Of a stretch of DNA of 64,000 nt, positions 44,359 to 58,032 are shown in pieces. The stretch's first letter is position 1. Each line of letters opens with the position of its first letter. This DNA is from Nipponacmea schrenckii. Taxonomy: Eukaryota; Mollusca; Gastropoda; Lottiidae. The position numbers and the translations under genes were made by a program. A model generated the notes under the pieces. It was not told the DNA's origin, did not search any database, and saw only the letters and a list, made by a program, of their open reading frames with translations. The stretch covers positions 26,647,106 through 26,711,105 of the forward strand of contig JAUJPP010000005.1 in assembly GCA_030562195.1 (NCBI GenBank). The letters run 5' to 3'.

Positions 44359-45440
44359 ACACATATCAGGGCTGGTGATTTATTTTTTTCCCAGCCGGAC
44401 ATTTTTTGTAACAATGTTTTGTTGATGTCAAAACTACTACACTAAGTACTATTCAACTAGTATCCAACTGTAAAATGTATTTCAATGCATGAATGTTTAG
44501 TTATATTCATCATAATTCTGAACATACTGTCATACATCACATCACAATAACAAAACAATCCGATCATGAAATATTCACAGTTAAATTTAATATTTTTTAC
44601 GAAGTTACAAATGCCGATTTATAGTTAACTTTCACCGACGATGTACTTCCGGTTGAACATGAGAAAAACAAAGGGTTTTGAATGACACCAATACTGAGAA
44701 AAACGACGATAAATTTTCTTGCGGTCTTTTCGATTTGTCTATAAATAGTAACTGTTTCATATGCTACTAGTAAGCAGAAAAGAACAATAAAACTTATATA
44801 ACTTCGTACATTTTTTGCAAGGAATAGTCAAATTTCAATAGTAAATAACCTGCCAATGACATTTAATTGAACTTTCTGTCAACTTTATAATTGTTAAAAA
44901 GAAGAATTCTCAATGACCTGCAAGCTAGTATCATCGTCAAAAAATCTATGTGAGGGCCGACGTTTTTTTCTTCATGTTTACGTTGGTACTGATGAAATCA
45001 GAAGACAATTATCGTAAAATAAACTTGATATACCATTATATCGATGGATAATGACCGGTTAAAATTTGACGGCATAACTATAGGATTAAACACATAACGG
45101 ATTATAGTGTCAACTGTTTGTTATAAGTAAGTAGTTTGAGATAGTAAATCTCTTTGAACTGGAAGCGTTTTCCGGGAGCCGATTAATAATTGTCAATAAA
45201 TTCATTGTTAATTAACCACCTCTTACCGTTAATCTCTTAATTAACTAAATTAAATGACTGGTAGTGTTAGGAATCTCATTGACAAAACGTGATAGTTAGG
45301 TAACTTAATGTTTGATTTTTTTTTTTAACGTCACTGACCTATACTTGATATCCGGCGGAGCCTATTTGAAAACGGTCATTTTGGCATGACTGCCGGTCAT
45401 GTCCGGCATATAGAGCCAAATCAACAGCCCTGACACATAT
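44359..45440. mobile_element. hAT-like non-autonomous element (1,066 bp) with perfect 8 bp target duplication
   Basis: Ends CAGGGCTG[G/T]TGATTT at 44367 and the complement ending at 45432, flanked by ACACATAT at 44359-44366 and 45433-45440. Near both ends the word GCCGGACAT occurs in inverted orientation. No transposase frame is visible. Confidence 0.88.
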
Positions 45441-46432
45441 ATAATAATTGTTTCAAATTTCAAAATACTCGTGTGATAATATTGCTTTGACTAATAGAGC
45501 TCAAGATAGTTTGTCTGTCTTTCAAATCAGAACATTGCTACTGACACAGTATACTGAAATATAATTGGGTTGAAATTTTTTCTACTCTGAATTTGATATA
45601 CTATTTTCATGAGTCATAGTGTTAAGTAAAATTATAACAGTAAGAAATCTACAGTAAACATACCTGAAATTTATACATCAAAAACAGATGGAAGCCATGA
45701 TGTTATTTTATCCTAATCTTATTTTCTGGTACACATCTTATAAACAATTGAGAGAACCAGACCTTCACAAATTATACTTTACTAGGCAAATGGTGAATCT
45801 CTCAGTTCCAGTAACACAATACAAATTTCTAATGACCTTGACAATTTTCTTCCAATGGCAAAGAAATCAAATATTCCAGAAAATTCAATTGCATGAATGT
45901 CTGATAATGTTAGCTCTGTGATGAACAAGCAATAAGAATATGTTCAAGCTAATTCAAGTTGTTACACCTGGAAACATACAACCATACTTGCATACCTTCA
46001 AATAAAATTTTAAGAAACTGGTAGAACTAGCTTCTAACTACTGATCACAAATCTATACTTAGCTGGCAATGATCATAAAGGCTGTGTGTATCTAATACCC
46101 ATGCCAAACCAGTTAGTATGGTATTACATGAAGTAAGAAGCAGCCATTAAGTGCAGAAGAAATCAGAGCCACATGGAAAGATTATTTCTATGTTTACTGA
46201 CTGACCATAAACTTGACCTACTATTATTATTTATAATATACATGTGAACAAATAATCTAATAATACATGCATATCTATTTTCTGCATTACAGAGGACCAC
46301 AAAAAAACAGCTCATGTTTACTGACACAAAGTTCCCAAATATTAGAAAAAAAATACATTACATACATTATTCTTTATCTAAAACAAAGAACATCTACTCT
46401 CTAGCTAAAAATAATTACACAACTGTATTACT
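45441..46432. other. Unique non-coding stretch
   Basis: Between the hAT-like element and the 23 bp minisatellite. A 77-codon frame at 45688-45921 has no family resemblance. Nothing supported. Confidence 0.5.
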
Positions 46433-47325
46433 CTCCAGCTATAACATCTACACAACTGTATTACTAACCATCACAAAACTGTATTACTAACCATCACACA
46501 ACTGTATTACTAACTTATACACAACTGTATTACTAACCATCACAAAACTGTATTACTAACTATCACACAACTGTATTACTAACCATCACAAAACTGTATT
46601 ACTAACCATCACAAAACTGTATTTCTAACCAACACACAACTGTATTACTAACCATCACAAAACTGTATTTCTAATTACTAACTATCACACAACTGTATTA
46701 CTAACTATCACACAACTGTATTACTAACTATCACACAACTGTATTACTAACTATCACACAACTGTATTACTAACCATCACAAAACTGTATTTCTAACCAA
46801 CACACAACTGTATTACTATCACACAACCGTATTACTAACTATCACACAACTGTATTACTATTTATCTAAATCTATCACACAACTGTATAACTATTTATCT
46901 AAATCTATCACACAACTGTATTACTAACTATCACAAAACTGTATTACTAACTATCACACTACTGTATTAATAACTATCACACAACTGTATTACTATTTAT
47001 CTAAATCTATCGCACAACTGTATTAATAACCATCACACAACTGTATTACTAACTATCTCACAACTGTATTACTATTTATCTAAATCTATTACACAACTGT
47101 ATTACTAACTATCACAAAACTGTATTACTATCTATCACAACTGTATTACTAACTATCACACAACTGTATTACACAACTGTATTACTATCACACAACTGTA
47201 TTACTATTTATCTAAATCTATCACACAACTGTATTACTAACTATCACACAACTGTATTACTATTTATCTAAATCTTTTATACAACTGTATTACTAACTAT
47301 CGGACAACTGTATTACTCTCCAGCA
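46433..47325. repeat. 23 bp minisatellite, roughly 35-40 copies
   Basis: Basic word ACACAACTGTATTACTAAC plus TATC, with variants (CATCACAAAAC) and a longer inserted form carrying TATTTATCTAAATC. The mixture of short and long units gives a loose higher-order pattern. Confidence 0.92.
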
Positions 47326-49983
47326 ATAACTACCTACACATTACCTTCCACCTAATTCTATCTTACAATCTATAACACTTCAGCTGAAACTATCTACACA
47401 ATTCTCTCCAGTTGTAACACAACTTTAAGACTTTACATTTTCTGGGATAAGATTTTGTTGTTACCCCACATTTTTAACATTTGACAATTTCTCAAATTTG
47501 AGATAGATGTAGCATGTCATTACAAGCAGATTCATTTCTATGTCGATTATGATAAGGTAATAAATTGGATATCTGCCAACAAATTCACATTCAAATAAAG
47601 CACTAGCTTAAATAATCAGATTTCTTATTTCAAGCCAGACAGATGGGGAATGTCATTTTATTCATTCTAGTGGATACTTATACTTTAAGTTATTGTCATA
47701 GTTTGAAGCAATTTCCAATGTCATAACTTTTTTAACATTAAAAATTCATACAAAAACTGGTAGACAGAAGTTCTATAGTTAAAGATGGGTTGCCTCATTA
47801 ATTAGAGCCAAAGTAAGCTTACTAATTGATTAATTGGGGTTTCTAAGGAATAATCCATGTATTCTCAAGTTCAAAAGACCTATGTGGACGTAGAAATTCT
47901 TGTGGAATCCATTTGACTCTGATCTGCTTTGAAATGCTAAATTTAGACTCCATGTTTGTTCACGTGACCAAATGACAAGGCGTCTAAAATTGATTTTGTA
48001 TTTTATTATTAGTGAGTTAAAACTTATTTAAATTAATTCATAATGTTTTTACAAAATGATATTTAAACGTTTTATTGCCTTTTGCTAGAGATGATAAATG
48101 GAATACCAAAATGCCATTGTTGTTGTGGAAAATATTAAGGAATGTGGGCAATAACAACAGCGTCCGGTTTCGTCATGATTTATGTACCGAATTGACAGAC
48201 TGGATGATCAAAAAAAAGATCAACGACATTTGAGACTTGACGTACATACCTATGTTAGTACCCTACTGTGGGAATTCCGGTCATAATTAGCCTAATTACG
48301 AGTTAATTAAGGACTTGTGGGACCATCTGGTATTTTCCCCAGTCATAAGAACACCTCTACTTTCTACTGATATAAGTATTACCGGTCCAATTATGGTATA
48401 TATGAAAATAAGGGAAGGCAACATTAAAAAAACCTCCAAAAATGTACTCTTATATTTTTTTTAACTTTTCAGATTGCATTTTGGCTTCTTTGTATCCTAA
48501 CATCAAATCAAACCTAACCAAATGACAGTTTCAGGAAACTCAACAAAAATGCATAAAATAAAACTGCTAAGGTAAGCATAATTTAATGTTGGTAGCATGA
48601 TCTTTTTTTTTAATCATTTCAATATCAGCAAATAAATCTGGTAGTGAACAATCATTGGTATGAGCAATTGAAATTATAGAAGTCTATGCATATACTTTGT
48701 CCAAAAGGTCATCATGACATGATTATGTATTGATTTTGCTTCCAATCTGGAAAAAGCTTTATCAGATAATAATGTAGATTAGTAAAAAAAATATCAAGAT
48801 AGTCTTTCCCGCAATATTCCAAATTAGAGAGAAAATGATAATATCTAGTACAGGCACATTAATCAATAGTGGTTCATTGAAGCAGATACAATTTATACAT
48901 TTTACAGGCCACATTAACAAACTCTCTTGATTAGAGAAATAGACAAATCTAATTAACTCCATACTAGCTTTCATGTGCTTTTACATGATTACAAAATATT
49001 ACTTATCTTTCTGAGAGAGTTAATTACACCAAGTTCTCACTTACACAAATATCATTCTAATCATATTCCATTCTGTGGTTTTATTAAATCAGAAAAAAGC
49101 AAAAAGTGACAAAAACAATTCTGAAATTACCTCAGTTCATCACACAAAGACATTATTTAAAATAGTTTTGATTGAATATTTATCTCATGGTAAAATAATG
49201 ATGAGTTCCAAAACACATCTACATAGATTGACATCAAATCTCAAAATAACTCTTAACAAATTAATAAACTAACACTTTCACAAAAATAAGTATTGCTTAT
49301 AATGTGTATTTCATGGAAAATCCATTATGTTTTATAGCTGTTTTTTTCTTGTTTATTGTTAACAGAAAAAGTGCTATGTAAATAGGTTGAGAAATGTGAA
49401 ATTTTACATTTATAAGGCTATGTACACAGGCAAATGCCTTGCATATTGTATACATATTTACATCTCTATGTCAAATATTAAACACTATCCAAATGTCTTT
49501 AAAAGTGACATTTGAGCAATTTACAGGTTTTCAAAGATTATTTTTGATTAACTATAGGATAAGCATTTAAGTCCTTACAATAATGTAATGAAGAATTGTT
49601 TAAGTTATTTCCATTTTTTCCTAATAAATTTTCTCTGTTAAAGAAATGTTACTTTCAAAATGATTAAACATGAAATAAACCAAATTGGTACATGCATAAC
49701 AAAATCTCTACAAAGTAAGTTAGCAAAATTGGAAGAAACCTGAGGTATCTTTTCAGTTTTTTGCAGAATATGACTAGTAGAAAATTCAATTAGTGTGATA
49801 TATTTAATTGATTAGTATACTAATTAGTCTTGTTTTTTTATCAGTTTATTGATTTGTGTATATTTGCCAGAACTAGTAAGTCAATACCAGTACCAGTTTA
49901 TACTATTGGTAATATCTATAGATTTGGAATATATCCTATAATCTCAATTGCTTGTACAACAATTCTTCATCATGAAAACTTGT
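47326..49983. other. Unique non-coding stretch
   Basis: AT-rich sequence between the 23 bp minisatellite and the T3 element; no gene, repeat or RNA recognised. Confidence 0.5.
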
Positions 49984-51458
49984 TTAAAGGATTTGTGACA
50001 TGTAACTAAAAATTCTCAGAATTGTCATGTAGATTTGTAGAAAATGATATCAAAAATCATTTAAAATAAAAAAATCTGGATTTCTGTATTTATATATTTA
50101 AAAAACGTATTTTTATTACATTTCCGATACTAAAACAAAATAATGCTCGCTAAGGCTCTGACGTCACCGAGTGACGTATAACCCAGAACAACCTTGTTAG
50201 CCTTAAAGTTCCAAAATGGCCGAAACAAGCGATGAAAATACGTCCTTTCCAAGTGGGTCGAGTGAATCAATTCAAGAATTCGAGAATTCAGATGATGAGC
50301 CATTAGATGAGAGTTTTTGTTTTGAAGCGCTCGATCATAATAAACCACCGTATTTACACGAACCAGATGCGTCCGATGACGACGAAGAAGATGGTGCTAG
50401 GCCCGATTTATCGCCCAGAAAGAATCAGAATGATTAAGCTCGAGTTAGATCGACTTGATGACTGGTAAGATTCACCGTAAGCCTATTTGGAATGGTTGCC
50501 ACGGTTTCAATCAATCTATAAATTAATCAATTCGCCTGTAAGACAAAATTATTTTTAAATTAATTCAGTATTCAGAAATTCAAAATCAAAACACTGAACT
50601 ACCGTAATATTATGACCGAGTGTGAAACCACTTTAGGCCTAAATTACGGTTTTCTCCATCAAAATAAAAGATTGTCACACAAAAGATTTCGGATATTTCT
50701 TACAAATTTACTATTTATTAAATTTATTAATTAACTTGATTCTGCTGTATCTCTGTATCTACTACGATCGAGCCGTGAATATCTCCAATACATTATAATT
50801 AGCTATTTTTAGTAACAGCATTAAACGATCATTGATTGGCTGATACTATACATTTAGCCAATCAGGTATCAGCATTTGTAATAATCATTTCTGTTTACCC
50901 GCATTTGTCATAAAACGGAAAGATTTGCAAAATTATTTTAATTGTGAAGAAAATTATTTAAACGTGAGATTAGTAGTAGTCTAGTAGTACTGTAGTGTAG
51001 ATTGAGCTAGGCCTATTCATTCATACATTTTTTTTTTTTGTTAACCTGAACTTTTGGCCGACAAAAGCAGTCCATTTTTCGTCCTCGAGACGGATCTTGA
51101 GGCCACCAGAACTATGAACGGTCACTAGTACTACAATTGCAATAAACACACTGACTAGGCTTACTCAATTTATAAAATTATGATGTTATTGAGTTCCAAA
51201 TAAATTATGAATACGCTGACGTCCATGTTAACTCTGCCTTCCAGTTGTAAAACGTTCTGGGTTATACGTCATCGCCGAAAATTAGCCAAAATAGCCGAAG
51301 ATTTATCGTGTTCACGAAAAAGGACATTGTTGTGTTATAAAATCGTTCAAAAGACATATTTACTCAATTTTTGTCATATAAAACGTATTTTTATTCATTA
51401 AATATGTTTAAAGCTGTAACAAAATCAACTTTAAAGTTATATGTCACAAATCCTTTAA
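49984..51458. mobile_element. TTAA-flanked element, family T3 (1,467 bp), carrying an acidic ORF
   Basis: 20 bp inverted repeats AGGATTTGTGACAT[G/A]TAACT with one mismatch, at 49988-50007 and 51435-51454, flanked by TTAA on both sides. A second inverted pair lies inside (TGACGTATAACCCAGAAC near 50172 and its complement near 51252). GC-richer than its surroundings. No transposase recognised. Confidence 0.82.
50216..50437 (+). CDS. Hypothetical 73 aa acidic ORF inside the T3 element
   Basis: Starts ATGGCCGAAACAAGC and encodes a Ser/Asp/Glu-rich peptide: MAETSDENTSFPSGSSES, a middle DDEPLDESFCFEALDHNKPP, YLHEPDASDDDEEDGAR and a basic end PRKNQND. No domain is recognised. The KPPYLHEP segment vaguely recalls short acidic N-termini of invertebrate proteins, but that is weak. 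A CRE palindrome TGACGTCA is ~50 bp upstream (50160-50167). It may be a captured first exon or a remnant of the parent transposon's gene; it may equally be chance. Confidence 0.35.
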   Translation: MAETSDENTSFPSGSSESIQEFENSDDEPLDESFCFEALDHNKPPYLHEPDASDDDEEDGARPDLSPRKNQND

Positions 51459-53283
51459 AAAGTATTTTTAAACGCAAGAGAAATCAGAAGCTTGTGAATT
51501 GATAGTTTTTTACAACTGATATCACCATTAATCATCTTCATGATTGTTTTTTTTTTTCAACTCTTAAATGTACACATTAATGTGTGGGCGCATAACAATT
51601 GTTCAGATAAATTTTTGTTATCAAATTTTGATAATATAAGGAAGGTGAAAGGAAGGTTTCAATCACCCAACACCAATACAAGTATACTCTTCTCTTCAGA
51701 ATTACACAGCAACTGTTCATCTACAGACTTTTTTGACATCATCTCAGTTTGTACCTTGATAACAGTTAAAAACATCAGACGCCAAAGTATTTGCCATCAT
51801 GTTAATGAATATGTGTTAGGGAAGTAAGAGAAGCAGAACTAATTGGTATCTGTATGTAACCATGGTGAATTGTGTTCTAAATACAACCATTCTGTATTAT
51901 AAATAACTGTAGAAGAATAGTCCTGATTATTAGTCAGGTTTCTAATCACCATGTATCAAGCTAAATACCATACGTTGCTTTTATACAGGATCATATAGTG
52001 CTTTGAAACACGGTCTATTTCCATTAGCCATTTAAAAAAAATATCCAGACATCTCATTTAATGATCTCAATATATCTTTCTTACATATCTTAAATGCCTA
52101 AGATATTTTACAAGATACGATTTTGTGGATTGCAAGCATACGAATCTATTGTCCACAGATTTATCCTTGAAAATAACATTTTTATCTTCCTTATTTTCCG
52201 TACCTGAATTCTTGTCTTTTCATGGAAAATAAAAGACTGGTTATAGAAATGGTTATAAAACATATTGTTTAAGACTAGAATGCCTTCCACTGAATGGTAT
52301 TTCCATCCACAGTCTAAAAATAGATCTGTAGCTCGTGCCAAAATCTACACAAAACTCTTCATCAAATGTCCACTTTCAGATTGAAAGATAGAAAAAATCA
52401 ATAAAAAGAAAATAGAGAATTGTGATTAAGTCAAGAAATATTTTCTGAGAAGATAAATTTCAAACCAATTTTAAATTAGGTCTTTTTTTCATTAAATATT
52501 CATACTAAATACACATTAAAGGAATCTCTATATTTTTTTTATAATTCAGTTATTTCAAAATCTTCGATTCTCAATCATATTTAATTTATGATGATCATTC
52601 ATCTTTTCTCTTATCTACTGAGATTCATCTTCTATCATACATATATAAATTTAGTGAAATCACGAATCAGGATTTTTCATACAAATCCTAATCTTCACTG
52701 AAATCATGATTCAACAATTTTCAAGCAGATCTTTATATATTTACTGAAATGACAATTCATCATTTATCATACAAATTAAATATTTTCTGAAATGAAGGTT
52801 CATTTTTCATTATATCTATAAATGTATAACCAAAATTGCAGTTCATGTGTTGTAAGGCAATAAGCCTTTAAAATATATAATTCTTTCAAAACAAAAGATT
52901 TTGCTGCAAGAATAACAGATCAAAGTACATAAACTGAAATGGTGTCCAAGGACAGGTATTTAAGATATATAACAGGCATCCAATGAAGGGAGCAAACTCT
53001 TAAAAATACAGCATAGTCTATAATTTATGCTACCATACATGAAATTCAACAGACTGGCTTATAGATGTAATTAACTCTAGAAATCAATAAACCAAGAGCA
53101 AAATATCAAGGTCAATTCAAGTATATATCATTTCATACTGCTTGGAAAGAAGACATTATAGACCAATAGTCACATTTACAAATCTAAATATTAGACTCTC
53201 TATTCTACAGTAAAGAATAAAAAATATTTTCCCGATATTTATAATAACTAATATTCCGAATCAAATTCATTGATAATTTCATG
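51459..53283. other. Unique non-coding stretch
   Basis: AT-rich with chance frames up to 95 codons (51540-51827), none with a recognisable domain. From ~52550 to 52850 short words such as AAAT[CG]A[CT][GA]ATTCA recur loosely, possibly an old decayed repeat. Confidence 0.45.
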
Positions 53284-53900
53284 AAAGATAGCTTACCAGC
53301 AAGGTAATATATCCCACTATCAGCATTGAACTTGAATAATAAATTAGGAAATAACTCAAAAAACATTCTTTGAAAATTGTAAATGCCAAAGTCCAATAAA
53401 AATTTCAGCTTCTAATGCACCCACAATGCAATTTTACTAAGTCAAAGGCAATAGCTAAAAAAGTGTTATGCTCACCAAGTTTCATCAAAATCCATAGAGA
53501 ATTGTAGCCTCTATTGAACTCACAATGAAATTTTGAGGTGATTTAACAAACTCAAAGTTAATAACTCAAAAACCTTTTTTATATTGTCAAAATCTTCTAC
53601 TGCACCCAGAGCACATATTTTGTTCATTGAAAAATCCAATACTTCCAATACTCATACCTATTATGATCAAAATTCCTTAAAAATAGCTCACAAAGAGTTC
53701 CATTAAAATCCACTCAAATTTGTAGCTTATATTGTGTCTACAACATTATACAGACTTGAGCAATAACTCAAAAATAGTTTATTGCAAAATCAAATTCAAC
53801 CTGACCACCGCCTTATCAATTCCAATGCTCACAACAAGTTTCATTAAAATCCATAGAAATTTGTAGCTTATGTAGTGTCTATTCATGTGGGCGTATAAAA
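53284..53900 (+). mobile_element. Pearl-like element E, diverged
   Basis: Left end AAAGATAGCTTACCAGCAAGG, core fragments with CCAAGTTTCATCAAAATCCA, right end CATGTGGGCGTATAAAA ending near 53900. Confidence 0.72.
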
Positions 53901-54265
53901 ATGGGCGAAGTCATAGAATCTATTTACTTGTGTCATCTCATAACTAGTCACAGGTTGGGCCTTTGTGTAGATATGTCTGGAATCATGTGTAAGATGTTTT
54001 ATTAACACTCAAAATCCATATTGTTTAAATAGTACTAGTTGGTCAGGACTGATTGTTTTTCAACATTGCAACAAAAATATATGCATCGGCTTTAAATTCA
54101 CACCTTTTCAATAAATTTCCTGATGAAAAATGTCAAAAAATGGATGAATATTATGATATTTGTAAAAAAAATTCATTAAGTGCATTACTTACCTGAATTG
54201 CCTGTATACCTATCATTACTTCATGCAATATTTGTTTCAGATTTAGGCTTTAAATTTTCTTCTAT

Positions 54266-55180
54266 TTAAGGGCGTTGCCTGGTCTATTTCATGTTTTGGA
54301 AAAATTGAATTTATATATGACAGAATGATTTCTGGAGACTGGTTGTGCATTTATTGATGATTTTGGGTCCTGCTTTTCAGTTAAAATCAGACTGCATGTC
54401 AATCAGAGTTTTTTTTAATGTGTTGACAGCCCTTTAAACATGCCATAAAAATGGACATTTCAAACCTTTAATTCAGGATTTAAAAAATGTGAATGGATCA
54501 ATCTACATCACACTTGGCACATATGTAGACAATTACAATACGAACAAAATGTCGAATAGGTTTTCAAAAAAAAAAAATATTTTGGTCAGTAACCTTGGAA
54601 ACGTGAAAATTTCAGGTGAAAACGGGAAAAAATTTCCAGGAGCCAAACTAAGTGGAATTTTCAAAAACCCAAGCGATATTCTTTTCGTAATTGAATAAGC
54701 TTTCTTAAATGACGGATTAATCTGGTTTTGAATAGGGCACAATTCCAAGAAATCGAAATTTTAGTAAAAACCACCAAGATACATAAATCATTGCGGTTCT
54801 TTTCTTGTTTTATTGTTGTGATTTTAAGAAAGAACAATTACCTGCCATCTGGACACAAAAGTAATAAATCAATTATCGCAAAACTAAAAGAACCTTCAGA
54901 TCTGTGCCGACCACCATACTAATACTGAAGCCATAAACACAAAGTCATGTGACCAATGCATATCATTATGACTTTATGTGGTCGTAATGGCGTTGGGGAA
55001 TGTCCTTTCGTTTCTATAAATAACTGATACTAAATCACCAATATCTAGGTTGTTACTAAAATTAGACTCGAAAAACTTTCAGACACATATTTTCTCGTCC
55101 TATTTGTGGCTACAACAAAGAATCAGGGCGGTTCATGACATGATTTTTTTCTCGAACGCTAGACCAGGCAATGCCCTTAA
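54266..55180. mobile_element. TTAA-flanked element, family T4 (907 bp)
   Basis: 17 bp inverted repeats GGGC[G/A]TTGCCTGGTCTA at 54270-54286 and 55160-55176, flanked by TTAA (54266-54269, 55177-55180). The short reading frames inside have no recognisable domain. Confidence 0.82.
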
Positions 55181-56636
55181 TGTAAATGTTTTTAATAAAC
55201 AAAAATCATCTGCACATAAATTTCCAAACAATTTTTCTCAGAAAAAAAATTGCCTTAGAAGTTCAATATTCATGGGATTCCTTGATTACAAGTTAGAAAT
55301 CTGAACAGGTGTGAAACCAGAGGGACGATTCTCGTCAGTCGTGGTTTAGACCTGGGCTATTTTCGTTGTGTTGTGTCGAATTTAAATAAAATCATTCTCA
55401 GAAATATCAATTTCTAAATCGCAATCTTTGCCGAAAACAATATGTGCCATTATGCTATCGCTGTACCGAACAATATACGCAATGTCGACTACGCTAGATT
55501 TTTTGTTCTCTTCTTAAATTTTCACAAAACAACCACCTGGCTGTGTTTTCATCTAGAGATAGCCTTGACCTTCAGCTTCAGCTCTATAATGGTAAGGTGC
55601 GTTCGTTGATGTGTTCAGTAGTTTGTTTTGAAATAGGATTTAGTAAGAACACAAGCATATTGCCTGTGGTATTTAAGCAGGCAAACATATGCGCTTGTGG
55701 CATGTAACTGGTCCAAACAGAGAAATAATTTGATAAGCAACTTGTCACACAAACTTTCTATTTAGACTTGTTGACTAAAAGAAGATAAAATTTGGTTTTG
55801 CATTTCATACAAATTTGGTAGCAATTCAAAATGTTTTGGTTGAAGACTTCAGGTAGATCTGCAAATTCTTATTATTCCTTAAAAGTTATTGAGACTGCAG
55901 ATAGAGTTTTATTCTAATGAAAACTGTACAGTTTTATATGATCATAGAAAATATTTAATCACAAAAGGATCATCTTGACGTGCAAACTGCGATGCAACAC
56001 CACTTGGAAAATCATGGAATAGCATGATGGAAGGATAAACTGGTACCTTAGGCCTCAAATAAGAGTACAAAGTGCTCATATTAAAAGTAAGTCATATTTT
56101 GGGTTCAACCATTTGAATTTTATAATGTTTGTTTGAAAATATATTCAAGTCTTTGTATTTATCTATTAAATAAACTATTCTTATCAAGGCAATAACAGTT
56201 TGAAAGATAATCTTCCTATATGATGTTGAACAAAGAGCAAGTTACCATCTTTTGAATTTCTAAATTTGAAATGATAAAGATCATATAAATTATAATGTGT
56301 AGAGAAATATCAAAATAGTACTTTAAACATGTTGCTACGCTATGCGATCTTCAGAAATGAACTTATTTCAGCCTGTGTAGAAAAAAATGTTGAATTTATT
56401 TCCCATGTCAATTAGTTCTACTTATTTATCTACACAGCATGAAATAGGTCAGTTGATATGTCTGAATATTAACAGCATAAGAACTCTGAGTACCGTAACA
56501 TATTTTAGGTTCTGTTTTTATATGTCTGCATTGCATAATAAAAATTACATATATGATGTACTGAGCACTGTATTAATTGAATATTGTTTTGTTAGTAAAA
56601 ATATTGTTAAGCAGAAACAACTGATGTTTTGAACAC
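55181..56636. other. Unique non-coding stretch
   Basis: No gene, RNA or transposon ends recognised. Confidence 0.45.
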
Positions 56637-57617
56637 TTTTTATATGCCCACATGAATATCTATGTAAGACCAAATAGCCAAATATTAAGAAAATCAAAAG
56701 TATCAAATCAATAATTTTTACTATTAGTGCTAGATTAAAACACATAAGTGTCACTTAACATTTTGTCAGTAACAATTATTCAAAAACAAATCTTGCCCAA
56801 CAAATGTTGTTAACATGTCAACGAATACATTTCTCTATTATATCAAACAGTGGCATATGTCTTCATAATTGTGTAAGCGGTCGGCCTGTTGTAGACACAT
56901 TAGAAGCCACAATTTTCAATGCTTTTAATGAAACATGGTTTGAGTATTGGAATTGGTAAAGAAGCTGACAATTTTTCAATGAAAGGTTTCGATTTATTGC
57001 TATTGACTTCGTAAAACCACCTCAAAATTTTAATGTGCAATAGAAGCTACAATTTTCAATGGATTTTGATGAAGCTTTGTGTGAAGTTGGTCAAGTTGGA
57101 ATTTAATGATTTTTCAATATTACCTTTGCACTTGACTTGGTGAAATCGCATTAAAATTATATTGATGGTAAAATAGAAGCTACAATTTTCAAATAATTTT
57201 GCAATAAACGATGTACAGGAGAAACTAAAAGAGGTCTCACTGTGAGAATCACTGAACACTTAGTGGATATCAGATCACGTCGGGAAACACCTGTCGAGAA
57301 ACATTTTAATATACGTGGTCACTCACATGAAGATTTTAGTGTGCAAGTCTTATCCTTAATACCTAGGAATCCCGATCTGGGAACGACCACAGATGCACTT
57401 TGGAATTGGATTGGATCCATCAACTCAAGTCCATGGCATCGAAGGGCATCAATGAATTTTATTAGTAGGGTCACATCACTGGCCCTTATCTCTTTGATTA
57501 AACTTAGTTTGAGCATTAGAATTGAGGCGGTTTTCTGTAGTTATTGCCTTAAAATATGATTCAAATTAAATGCTGCAATTGAGTGTATATTACCTTGCCT
57601 GGCAATCTATCTTTTAA
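56637..57617 (-). mobile_element. Pearl-like element F, reverse orientation, split by a Penelope fragment
   Basis: Begins with TATATGCCCACATGAATAT near 56640 (the family's right end inverted) and closes with TTACCTTGCCTGGCAATCTA near 57600 (the left end inverted). Core words such as GAAGCTACAATTTTCAA[AT] recur. The stretch 57212-57540 is unrelated to the family and carries a GIY-YIG-like frame. Confidence 0.7.
57212..57541 (+). pseudogene. Fragment of a Penelope-like retroelement (GIY-YIG endonuclease part)
   Basis: Frame reads CTGETKRGLTVRITEHLVDI, RSRRETPVEKHFNIRGHSHE, DFSVQVLSLIPRN, then LWNWIGSINSSPWHRRASMN. The pattern T-GET-x-L-x-R-x-x-EH, then TPVxxHF and a later WI-x(3,6)-P resembles the C-terminal GIY-YIG domain of Penelope-like elements. 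The GIY-YIG start itself and all reverse transcriptase are missing, so it is a non-functional remnant. It sits inside pearl-like element F. Confidence 0.6.
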
Positions 57618-58032
57618 GAAATATATTGAAGGGAAACATATGTAATCAATTGGTCATTCCTGACAGTACAAATGATTCCATGCTATCATGAAACATATTG
57701 TTGCACTGTATAATTAAATAAACTTTCATCATACAATTTGCTGACAAAGCTCAATTTGGCAATGATTTTCAACTGCATCAAATAATGGAATAATCTAACA
57801 AACATATGAAACAAATGAAATAAGCTGAATTAGGAATTGCAACAGTTTTCTTTGGAGGAAAAATAATCAAATCCATAAATTCTTATTATTTAATACTTTC
57901 AGTGTTTACAGAATAATGTAGAAACCTGCAACACTAGGTTTGTGTAATCAAATTAAGTTGTCATTCTTTAAGGTTTGTAGAGATAATGAACATGAACATG
58001 TAAATAAAATATGATAATAATGATCTACTCAC

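Noticed and set aside
46433..47325. Satellite of regulatory binding sites
   Set aside because: Simple 23 bp minisatellite; no sign of function beyond repetition.
57242..57559. Intact endonuclease gene
   Set aside because: It lacks the GIY-YIG start and the reverse transcriptase, has no usual start, and is embedded in a decayed element.
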